Translations under genes and position numbers: made by a program
Shown: positions 1 to 7,859 of the stretch, piece by piece
Layout: each line of letters starts with the position of its first letter
Numbering within the stretch: position 1 is the stretch's first letter
Source: a virus
Virus record (IMG/VR): IMGVR_UViG_3300047392_000215
Span: 1 to 53,890 of that record
Reading direction: 5' to 3' (one strand)
DNA: 53,890 nt
The notes under the pieces: model-generated
The model's input: the letters and a program-made list of their open reading frames with translations, nothing else
The model's database searches: none
What the model was told of the DNA's origin: nothing

Positions 1-262
1 GTCTATTTAACGCAATATCATAAATGAAATATAAATCATTTTCTAATTCGTCATATGAATCTAATTTTTCAGATATTAATTGAATGTCTAAATCCCATGT
101 GTTATTAATGTCGTACATAATTCCACCATAAAGAACAATTTTATATTTCTTATAGATTTTAGTTTTTCTTAATTCAATTAAGAATCTTCTAATTTTTATC
201 CAAGATGGTCGACTCCAAATTGTTTCAGTTGAAAACTCTCCTATTTGATAATAAAAATCCAT
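1..262 (-). CDS. Partial CDS, possible nucleotidyltransferase-fold protein (runs off left edge)
   Basis: An open frame starts with ATG at 262 and stays open through 87 codons to the window edge, so the C-terminus is missing. The start overlaps the preceding stop as TAATG, the usual coupling in this genome. The visible part begins MDFYYQIGEF. Around residues 44-60 it has a Gly-Gly followed by an Asp-x-Asp (LYGGIMYD, then WDLDIQL), the spacing seen in the active site of nucleotidyltransferase (Pol beta-like) folds, where GG or GS precedes DxD. That family call is inference from one motif. It is the next gene after the Hint-domain tail fibre in the same transcript. Confidence 0.6.
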   Translation of the reverse strand, partial: MDFYYQIGEFSTETIWSRPSWIKIRRFLIELRKTKIYKKYKIVLYGGIMYDINNTWDLDIQLISEKLDSYDELENDLYFIYDIALNR

Positions 263-2994
263 TATTCAATTGCTTGAGGTTTATTATGTGTTAATATTCC
301 ATTTGCAAAAAACATGTCATTTTCTTCAACATCAACTTTGTAAACAATATAGTGTCCTTTGGTTTCTACAATACTATTAACTTCTAATTCTACTCCATTT
401 TCTGTAAGTAACATATCTCCAGCTTTAACATCTATTGCATATCCTATTCTCCATAAACCATTAGATTTATAAAGATGCAAGTGGTCTTTTGTTGTAAATA
501 ATTTGCCATCGTTAAATGAAAGAACCACATTTACATTAAATGTTTGAATTCCTACAACTGTAACGTCTTCATCATAAATATCTAATTTATCAGATTTCCA
601 ATCAAATAGATCCTTTGTATTTTCCAACATTGGTAATCCAACAATTGTTTTACTATATAAAGCATCTCCAACTGAGACATCCTGAACATTTTTAAATGTT
701 CCATCATTCATCGATATTTTAGTTCCAAAAAGAACACAACCACCTCCTCCAGATCCTGGAGACGACGTGAAGCACGAAACTGCAGAATTTAATGCTCCAG
801 TAGAACTATTGTTACATTTTCTAGAAATTGATCCATCACTGAAATAATATGCTGAATTTGCATAGTTAATCTCTCCTGATCCAGCACTAGAACCGCCAAC
901 AAACAGATTTGCAATTGATGAAAAAGACTGTGATGTTGCAATAGAACTTTGATAATATCCATAAATGTTATAAGTACCATTACATGCTCCTACTGCGGTT
1001 GTTGCATATCCTAGTGGAGAATATGCATCTATGATATTAACGTAGTCTAACGTAAATATTGCTCCTAAAAAATCATTTCCATCCCAATATCTTCTAGATC
1101 CAGAATCTCTATACCAACCTGCAGAAGCATATGATGTTCCGCTGGAGTTATTTGAGATAAATGTAGAATTTGATAATGAAGATCCATCAATATAATAAGT
1201 TGATTTTGATAATCCACTGAATGCTCCATTTATTCCAGCATTAATTGCTGCAGAATTATAAACTAATTGAGTACTTAAATATGTTACACATGCTACTCTA
1301 CTTGTAAATTTAGCAGTCGCATTATCCCAATATCTTGCTACTCCTCCAGATGCATACCATCCAGAAGAAGCATATGCAGAACTCCCAGAGACATATAATT
1401 TATTATCATTAGTCGTCCATGTACTAGATTCAGTCCATGTTCCAGTTGCAAAATTACAACCAAATCCAATTGATGATGTAACACATGCATATCCAGATGA
1501 AGTTCCACCAAAAGCTAAACTAATTGTATTAATAGTAATAGGAGACCCAGCAGAACTCCATGTAAATCCATCTTCTCCTAAGAAACATAAATAAAATAAT
1601 CCATCTCCTTTACCAGTTGACGTTTCAAGTTGATTTGATGTTGTAGATCCAGTGTATATTAAAGTATCTGGTTCGCCATTATCAATATATGAAGATCTAA
1701 CTGCATCTTGACCTGATGTTCCATTAGAATAAGAATAGTATCCAGCTGCTGCAGGCTGCCAAGCTTTAAATGAAACCTGTGCAGATCCTAAAACTTCTCT
1801 ATTTGTTGTTGTTATGTTAATATTACCAACTCCTACAGGTGGCGGGGTAAGAAGAGAATCAGCATACACAGGATAATCAACATTTAAGTCAAATCCACAT
1901 AAATTTGGTAAAGTATAAGATACTGCTCCTTTTTGCCATGTTTTACCATTACAAAGATACCATCCTTTAAATTTGCCATTTGATAAACCAGCACCAAATG
2001 TAAATTGAATTACTGGAACCGTACTTGCGTATCCTGCAACTGCAGCTAAATCAAGCAGAATTCCTGTTTTATTTAAACTAAAATAAGTATCTGTAAATTC
2101 TTTATCAACTGCAATAATTGAACCGATTGGAAAAGTTGGTAGAACAACATTAATGTCCTTCCACATTACAACTCCAAGAGTACCACTCATATCATAATCG
2201 GTTGCTGCAATTTTATCAACGCCTGCTGTTCCGTAATAATTTGATTTAATTTGAACAGTGTTATTAAATGTTCCACCCGCATTAAAATTACTAACGCTTG
2301 ATTTTGGTTCAAATTTAAGCGGTGAAAGTTCTAACATTTCAGTTGAACTACTTTTAGCTGTTAAGAAAGAAAACTTTCTACCAGTTCCTGGTGAAAGTCT
2401 AAATTTCCAAATCGAATGAATTTCATTTTGAAATCCAGAATCTAAAACAGTGTTTATTATATTTCCATTATTGTCATTACCTGTGTGTAAATTGAAGAAA
2501 ACAGCCTTTCTTGTAGGAAGATTATTATTTCCTGGATCAATGTTTGACGTAACAAACATTAAATTATTTTGTAAAGGATCTTTAGTGTTATATCTTTTAA
2601 CAGTAGTTCCACTAGTGTCGTCTAAAACGTATTCAGTATCGGTATTTGCATATCCAATTCTAGTATTAGAAGGATCGGTCTTAGTTTCAATATATTTTAT
2701 TGTGATATTGTTTTGACCTGCTTTAGTGTTAGCTGCCCAATCTCCATAACCTTTAGGTCCAAATACACCTTGCACTCCTTGAAATCCTCTAAAACCAAAA
2801 TTACCTTGAGGTCCAGTAATTCCTTCAAATCCTAATTTACCTTCAAATCCTTGAGGTCCATAAGGCCCACCATTCGACAATTTAATTTGATCGAAATTCC
2901 AATTAAGTTTTTCAACTTTTTTGCTTGACCACCATAGAGATGGAGATGCTGGATCTAGATCGGATTTGTAAAGTTCTTTAATATCGATAGACAT
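262..2994 (-). CDS. Tail fibre with collagen-like stem, collar-like domain, Cys/Trp repeats and C-terminal Hint domain
   Basis: This 910-aa protein is a probable receptor-binding fibre. Residues 43-84 carry 14 consecutive Gly-x-y triplets (GPQ, GPK, GFE and similar), a collagen-like trimeric stem. Residues about 287-372 resemble a phage tail-collar domain (FPIGSIIA, GWYLCNGKTW, YTLPNLCG). Residues about 500-740 contain three diverged repeats around GSS, then ASSGWY or ASAGWY, then RYWD. After GSGGGG, Cys753 starts a Hint domain with block A (CVLFGTKISM), a TxxH block B (TKDH, near 836) and a terminal His-Asn (903-904), followed only by KPQAIE. Hint domains catalyse N-S acyl shift and Asn-cyclisation cleavage; the residue after Asn is Lys, not Cys/Ser/Thr, so ordinary splicing is unlikely. 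It follows the 1595-aa gene with a 3-nt gap. Confidence 0.85.
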   Translation of the reverse strand: MSIDIKELYKSDLDPASPSLWWSSKKVEKLNWNFDQIKLSNGGPYGPQGFEGKLGFEGITGPQGNFGFRGFQGVQGVFGPKGYGDWAANTKAGQNNITIKYIETKTDPSNTRIGYANTDTEYVLDDTSGTTVKRYNTKDPLQNNLMFVTSNIDPGNNNLPTRKAVFFNLHTGNDNNGNIINTVLDSGFQNEIHSIWKFRLSPGTGRKFSFLTAKSSSTEMLELSPLKFEPKSSVSNFNAGGTFNNTVQIKSNYYGTAGVDKIAATDYDMSGTLGVVMWKDINVVLPTFPIGSIIAVDKEFTDTYFSLNKTGILLDLAAVAGYASTVPVIQFTFGAGLSNGKFKGWYLCNGKTWQKGAVSYTLPNLCGFDLNVDYPVYADSLLTPPPVGVGNINITTTNREVLGSAQVSFKAWQPAAAGYYSYSNGTSGQDAVRSSYIDNGEPDTLIYTGSTTSNQLETSTGKGDGLFYLCFLGEDGFTWSSAGSPITINTISLAFGGTSSGYACVTSSIGFGCNFATGTWTESSTWTTNDNKLYVSGSSAYASSGWYASGGVARYWDNATAKFTSRVACVTYLSTQLVYNSAAINAGINGAFSGLSKSTYYIDGSSLSNSTFISNNSSGTSYASAGWYRDSGSRRYWDGNDFLGAIFTLDYVNIIDAYSPLGYATTAVGACNGTYNIYGYYQSSIATSQSFSSIANLFVGGSSAGSGEINYANSAYYFSDGSISRKCNNSSTGALNSAVSCFTSSPGSGGGGCVLFGTKISMNDGTFKNVQDVSVGDALYSKTIVGLPMLENTKDLFDWKSDKLDIYDEDVTVVGIQTFNVNVVLSFNDGKLFTTKDHLHLYKSNGLWRIGYAIDVKAGDMLLTENGVELEVNSIVETKGHYIVYKVDVEENDMFFANGILTHNKPQAIE
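736..1500 (-). repeat. Three diverged protein repeats in the fibre head
   Basis: Within the 910-aa fibre, three segments (residues about 533-563, 600-642 and 697-735) share the order GSS, a Tyr-Ala-Ser or Tyr-Ala-Asn segment with an aromatic Trp/Tyr, then a Gly-rich turn and RYWD or a degenerate form. Each is preceded by a Cys-containing stretch of roughly 30-50 residues. The third copy is the most diverged. This looks like tandem duplication of a receptor-binding module; the coordinates are approximate. Confidence 0.5.
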
Positions 2995-2997
2995 TCC

Positions 2998-5900
2998 TTA
3001 TGCGATTATTTTAATGGCAGGAATAAATTCGTATTTATAACCAGGCCTTTTGTTATATATTAGCCTGAATCCTAATCGATCTTCGGCAAAAGTTGAATAT
3101 GTGAAATTAGACTGCTTCATGAAAACTGTCTGGTCAATATCTGTGACATCTACGACTGATGAAAAATTAGTTGATATATCTTTACTCTCTTTAGCATATA
3201 GTTCAACTGTGTCAATTATAAACCTAGGAACAATATTAGAATCTACGTATTTAACTAAATCGTCTTCAATAGTAGTTATATCGCCAAATGATTTAGACGG
3301 TGTAATATATTTATTGAATTTATCATTTATGCCTTTTTCAATTAACTCATCAAGTAACGCAAATCTTAAGTATACATCAATGAATATTTTAGAATCATTT
3401 TCATACCAGAAAATTGAATTACTTCTAGATGCTTTAATTTTAGCATTGGTTAATTCTTGTTCTGAACCAACTTGAGTTGCATTAAATCTAGAAAGAGTGT
3501 ACATATCATCTACTTTCATAACGGTCGAAGCCATAAAAGAATTATTTTCTACAGGATTAACTGTTCCGTAAGCTGTTTCAGTTTTATCATTCAACAAACA
3601 CTTAACATAGTAATCATCTTCATATTTAGATTTAAGAATATTAAAATCTTTTTTACCAATTGCAATCTCTCCAATTTTTGGATATAATGGCAATTTATCA
3701 GATGATGTTGATAGTTTTAATACAGCGTCAGCTGATTCTGGATTAACTTTATGGAAGTAGTAATTTTTTAAATATCCATAATGTTCTTCTCCTGTTTGAG
3801 CATACATCGATCCAAAAACAACTCCCATATTGTTATACTTATTGTATAATATAGTTTGCTTATTTTTAATTGGAGCTCCTGCATTATCTAAAGTATAGTA
3901 TATGTTTGATGGATATAATTCATCAAAGAATAGTACATCTTTAAATTTAGGTAAATATTCGCCATTCATTCTTTTTAGAATTGTGAAATACTCATCATCT
4001 CTTTTTTTAATAGTTTTACCAATTTCTTCAGCAGTTACTTTATATGATTTTGGTTTCTCATTATCAACTTCAGTAATTAAACTAGATAATTTTATAATTT
4101 GAGTACCATCTTCTATATTTAAAATAAATTGATTATTTAAGATTGTTCCGTCCTCTTTTACTGTGATGTATTCAATTTCAGAAGGATTATTATTAAATGT
4201 ATCGGATATTCTTTTTGCGTTTAATGATTCCATTGTTTCAATAAATGCTCCTTTACCACCTTTATAATAAGTGTAAACGAATGATTCTTGAACTGCAGTC
4301 GGAACAGATCCAACAGTAGTCCATTCTGCACCAGTTTCAAACGTTGAAGGTGTTGCAATAGAACCCGTTCTAGGCCATCCTTTTACAACAATTGCTTCAT
4401 CACCAATAACTTGATGTACTTTTAATGCTCTTGTAATACCAGAAACGGTAAATAATAAGTATGTAAATTGCCCATCAACTAGGTTAATTTGGCTTTTAAA
4501 TTTAGTGCCAATACCTTTAACAAGAGTATATCCAGACCCATTTGATTCAAAATTATTCCAACTAGCAGTATTTAGACTTAGAGTCCCCGTAATATTTGTG
4601 TTTACCGGATCTCCATTAATATCTAACGCGTTTTCTAATTCATAGAATATTTTTCTAGGAAGAGATTTAACTAAGTTGTTTTGCAGAGTTAAATTAACGT
4701 AAATACAAACATTTTTAAATTTATCGTTTTTAACAACACTTATTGTTTTTGTCGTTGATGTTACATTATCAGTTGAGACTGTATAATTAACAACAAATCC
4801 AAATTTATAACCATTTACTTCTGGAGAAGCAATAAATTCTTTAGGAAGAGATAATGTACTTTCCTTTCTATTCTTTAAAGTATATCTTAATCCTCTAAAT
4901 ATTGTAGAAGGATATTGATTAACTGAATTTCCATTAGAAAACTTAGAATACTTCTTTTGTCTTTTATTTTTAACAAAAGTACCAGTTGGATCACTGTTAG
5001 TATCTATGTTTCTATATACAACATCTCCTATTTTAAATGCATTAACATCAGATCCGCCTGTAGGTCCACCAAGAGTTACCATTTTGTTACTTCCAGCCGC
5101 AATTGTAATATTTGCATTGTAATTTGCTGGATTGGCTCCAATTCTAGTTATACTTGTTCCTGTTGTATATGTTTTTGCGGCAATTGATAGAGGTCCACTA
5201 AATACAAATGTAGTTTGAAAATTACCAGGAGAATATTCATACGTTGAAATTTCTTGTAAAACAACAACCTCACTATAAACTCCATTCCATGTAAAATACT
5301 TATCAAAATAATTATATGACGTCGATTTTAAATCACCAACACTTAATATTCTACCTAATCCAAAATCTAAATAGCTTGAATTTTTGTAAATATTTGTAGT
5401 GTCGGCTATCATAAATGCCGGTGTTTTATTAATATGGAAATGTTCCATGTTAAGAAGTTCAGGACTTCTGGCGTCACCATCAAGACTAGGCGATAGATTA
5501 TTAACACCAAATGATTCATTCACAGATAGGTGATAGGGCTTCATTCTCGCATTAAATCCGTCTTTAAGTACAAACTTATTAATTTTAGGGACTATTCTAC
5601 TTAAAGTAGCAGTTTCCTTGATTTCATTTTCATTAAGTCTATTATATTCTGAAGTAACATTATCAACAAACGATGTTATTTCTCCAGATTCAGATAATAG
5701 TGTGCTTTTTGATCTTCTATCAACTATGTCTTCTTTACTAACTGGTAGTAAATTGGCATAGTAATTTTCCTGAGATATTGAAATATCAGGGTTTGAAGAT
5801 TGACTATACGTTTGATATTGTCTAGATGTTAAGATATATGCTTCAGTAGTTAATTCACCTAGATCTGAATTTGATGTGTCATAAAAATCAAAATCAAAAT

Positions 5901-7785
5901 CTTTAATATCAAATATCTGAAATCTTCCAAATGATGTCTGATATTTTTGGTAAATATTAATAGTCTTAGATTTAGGTAGAGCTATTTCTTTTTCAAATAT
6001 GATTCTCCATAAATCAGAACTTGGATCCTTAACAATTTGATTTATTTTAGTGTAAGAATCTAGTGTCGCAGATTTTACTAAATCTCCGATAGAAACAACC
6101 CCTTTATTTTCAGTTTTTACAAGAACTGCTTTATTTTCAATTGCTCCGCCATGCGGATAGTAAATATCCCAGTTTGTTACAATTGTTGGTGTTGTATTTG
6201 TAGGCACTTCTAATAAACCATCAGAAACTGTTAAGAAATCAGAAACATTTGCTTTTCTAATTCCTAGCATTGTTGATTTTCTTGTAGAACCAACAGCATA
6301 GTCTTCTAATATTATTTTAGTACCATTATATTTTATTTTAAATCCATATTCAGATTGAGATAAACATCCAGCAAGAGCTCTTGTAACATCCGTAAGGCTA
6401 CCATTTATTGAGAACTTATTTTCAGTAAACGTACCTGCTGCTAAAGAATTTTCTGCGGCAATTGTAAATTCATTTGCAACAAAATTAGCAGCTTTTAATT
6501 CAGTATAAGGCACTAAGAAAATCTTATCACCATTTAATGGAGCTTGAACAACTTCCAATACAAAAAAGTCTCGAAGATTTACTGAAAAATCTTCAATTTG
6601 TAGGTTGTTTATTTGAGTAACTCCTTTAAATTCAGAATCTAAAGATTTATTTAAAGAAACTGGTAAAAAATCAGCTTCAGTAAATAACTCAGAATTTCTA
6701 GTATGGAAGTATTCGCCATCTCTGGATTTAACCCAGTTTAAAGATGGCATTTGTAATTCAGAATATTTTGGTAACATATCAACATTTGTTAATGTTGTAC
6801 CAGTTCTATCTAATAAACTAACAACCGAAGTAGCATCAACAAAGATACCTTCTCTTGCATCAGTGTTTACTACTCGATCAACATCAAAATATCCTTCTTT
6901 ATGAGGTGTTACGTAAACTCCAAAATATCTGTAAATATCATAGTTGTCTGCTTTAAAATCATCAAATAAGAATTCTAAATTAATTAGATTTGCAACAGCA
7001 ACTCCATTTCTTTCAAATCCACCTGAGAATATTTCATTACTAAATATTTCTAAATTGTCATGTTGCGCAAAATCAGTGTAAACATTTTCCTTTTTTTCAA
7101 CAAATCCACCTTTAACAGTATCAATTCCTCTAAAAATAGAGTATTGGTCTTTTTCAAAGTTTTGAGAAAGAGGAGAACTTGGAAACTTTTCATTGTTTAA
7201 ATGATTTCTTAAATATCTACCAATTGAAGAATTTTCGGTTAAATCATAAGATTTAATTAGAGTTGCATTCTTAAGAAGTTCTAAAATTCTAGCATTTTGT
7301 CCACCGATAGTTTCAGAATATGCTTGAGAATACGTAGTTCCTTTAACTCTGTAGATAACAAAGTTACTTGGCATGGTTTTATCTAACCAGATTGGAGCAA
7401 AGAATTTATACTGCTCTTTATAGATTTTAGAATTGTTAAAAGAAGCACCATAACTGTATTGCGTTTCATATTGATATGCATAGTCAGTATACACATTAAA
7501 ATCTGATGAAACTCTACCGGCCTTATACTTAATATTGTTTGCTAAGTTTCCAAAGAAATTAGCAACATCTGCTGAGTAGTTTCCAGTATCTGGATTGATA
7601 GGATTCTTTCTATACCCTGTTTTTACAAGTTCACTGTCTGCTAGAAAAGCATCCATGAAAATATACCCGTCACTATCAACAACTAACTTCGCGTTAGTTG
7701 AAAGAGCAGGATTTGTTCTTAATAGACCGAATGATAAATCGTCTATATTGTTGTTCGTTGTATCGAGATTAATTTGAATAGCCAT
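2998..7785 (-). CDS. Very large virion protein (1595 aa), probable baseplate/tail-fibre component
   Basis: This 1595-aa protein sits between a 1225-aa structural protein and the terminal fibre in a continuous late block, so a tail or baseplate role is inferred from position. No catalytic motif, signal peptide or membrane helix is visible. The composition is Ser/Thr/Asn/Tyr-rich with many short beta-like segments, as in large fibre or wedge proteins. The start at 7785 is chosen because a Shine-Dalgarno-like GAAGG lies 8 nt upstream, unusual here, where most genes have A/T-rich leaders. That leader is one arm of a 16-bp inverted repeat (7788-7851) with a late-promoter-like sequence in the loop, so expression may be tied to late transcription. 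Confidence 0.75.
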   Translation of the reverse strand: MAIQINLDTTNNNIDDLSFGLLRTNPALSTNAKLVVDSDGYIFMDAFLADSELVKTGYRKNPINPDTGNYSADVANFFGNLANNIKYKAGRVSSDFNVYTDYAYQYETQYSYGASFNNSKIYKEQYKFFAPIWLDKTMPSNFVIYRVKGTTYSQAYSETIGGQNARILELLKNATLIKSYDLTENSSIGRYLRNHLNNEKFPSSPLSQNFEKDQYSIFRGIDTVKGGFVEKKENVYTDFAQHDNLEIFSNEIFSGGFERNGVAVANLINLEFLFDDFKADNYDIYRYFGVYVTPHKEGYFDVDRVVNTDAREGIFVDATSVVSLLDRTGTTLTNVDMLPKYSELQMPSLNWVKSRDGEYFHTRNSELFTEADFLPVSLNKSLDSEFKGVTQINNLQIEDFSVNLRDFFVLEVVQAPLNGDKIFLVPYTELKAANFVANEFTIAAENSLAAGTFTENKFSINGSLTDVTRALAGCLSQSEYGFKIKYNGTKIILEDYAVGSTRKSTMLGIRKANVSDFLTVSDGLLEVPTNTTPTIVTNWDIYYPHGGAIENKAVLVKTENKGVVSIGDLVKSATLDSYTKINQIVKDPSSDLWRIIFEKEIALPKSKTINIYQKYQTSFGRFQIFDIKDFDFDFYDTSNSDLGELTTEAYILTSRQYQTYSQSSNPDISISQENYYANLLPVSKEDIVDRRSKSTLLSESGEITSFVDNVTSEYNRLNENEIKETATLSRIVPKINKFVLKDGFNARMKPYHLSVNESFGVNNLSPSLDGDARSPELLNMEHFHINKTPAFMIADTTNIYKNSSYLDFGLGRILSVGDLKSTSYNYFDKYFTWNGVYSEVVVLQEISTYEYSPGNFQTTFVFSGPLSIAAKTYTTGTSITRIGANPANYNANITIAAGSNKMVTLGGPTGGSDVNAFKIGDVVYRNIDTNSDPTGTFVKNKRQKKYSKFSNGNSVNQYPSTIFRGLRYTLKNRKESTLSLPKEFIASPEVNGYKFGFVVNYTVSTDNVTSTTKTISVVKNDKFKNVCIYVNLTLQNNLVKSLPRKIFYELENALDINGDPVNTNITGTLSLNTASWNNFESNGSGYTLVKGIGTKFKSQINLVDGQFTYLLFTVSGITRALKVHQVIGDEAIVVKGWPRTGSIATPSTFETGAEWTTVGSVPTAVQESFVYTYYKGGKGAFIETMESLNAKRISDTFNNNPSEIEYITVKEDGTILNNQFILNIEDGTQIIKLSSLITEVDNEKPKSYKVTAEEIGKTIKKRDDEYFTILKRMNGEYLPKFKDVLFFDELYPSNIYYTLDNAGAPIKNKQTILYNKYNNMGVVFGSMYAQTGEEHYGYLKNYYFHKVNPESADAVLKLSTSSDKLPLYPKIGEIAIGKKDFNILKSKYEDDYYVKCLLNDKTETAYGTVNPVENNSFMASTVMKVDDMYTLSRFNATQVGSEQELTNAKIKASRSNSIFWYENDSKIFIDVYLRFALLDELIEKGINDKFNKYITPSKSFGDITTIEDDLVKYVDSNIVPRFIIDTVELYAKESKDISTNFSSVVDVTDIDQTVFMKQSNFTYSTFAEDRLGFRLIYNKRPGYKYEFIPAIKIIA

Positions 7786-7787
7786 TC

Positions 7788-7851
7788 ATTAAGCCTTCTT
7801 TTTGTTCTAATTCTAATAATGTATATATTCGAATCAAAAAGAAGGCTTAAT
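7788..7851 (-). promoter_or_regulatory. 16-bp inverted repeat covering the ribosome-binding region, with late-like promoter in the loop
   Basis: The arms 7788-7803 and 7836-7851 are perfectly complementary (ATTAAGCCTTCTTTTT against its complement), with a 32-nt loop. On the minus strand the downstream arm holds the SD-like AAGAAGG and ends two bases before the ATG at 7785. The loop contains GAATATATAC (7821-7830), a copy of the late-promoter-like element. Transcripts reading through from upstream would contain both arms and fold; transcripts started in the loop would carry only the second arm and stay open. No U-tract follows the stem, so an intrinsic terminator is unlikely. Confidence 0.7.
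7819..7831 (-). promoter_or_regulatory. Late-promoter-like element (GAATATATAC)
   Basis: AATATATAC, 36 nt before the ATG at 7785 and inside the hairpin loop described above. It matches the element before other virion genes and resembles the T4 late promoter TATAAATA class. Confidence 0.5.
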
Positions 7852-7859
7852 TTAAACTA

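Noticed and set aside
2450-2716. Plus-strand ORFs here and elsewhere (for example 3050-3475, 10120-10419, 45615-45965)
   Set aside because: All lie opposite well-supported minus-strand genes, are Leu/Phe/Ser-rich by composition and have no recognisable family.
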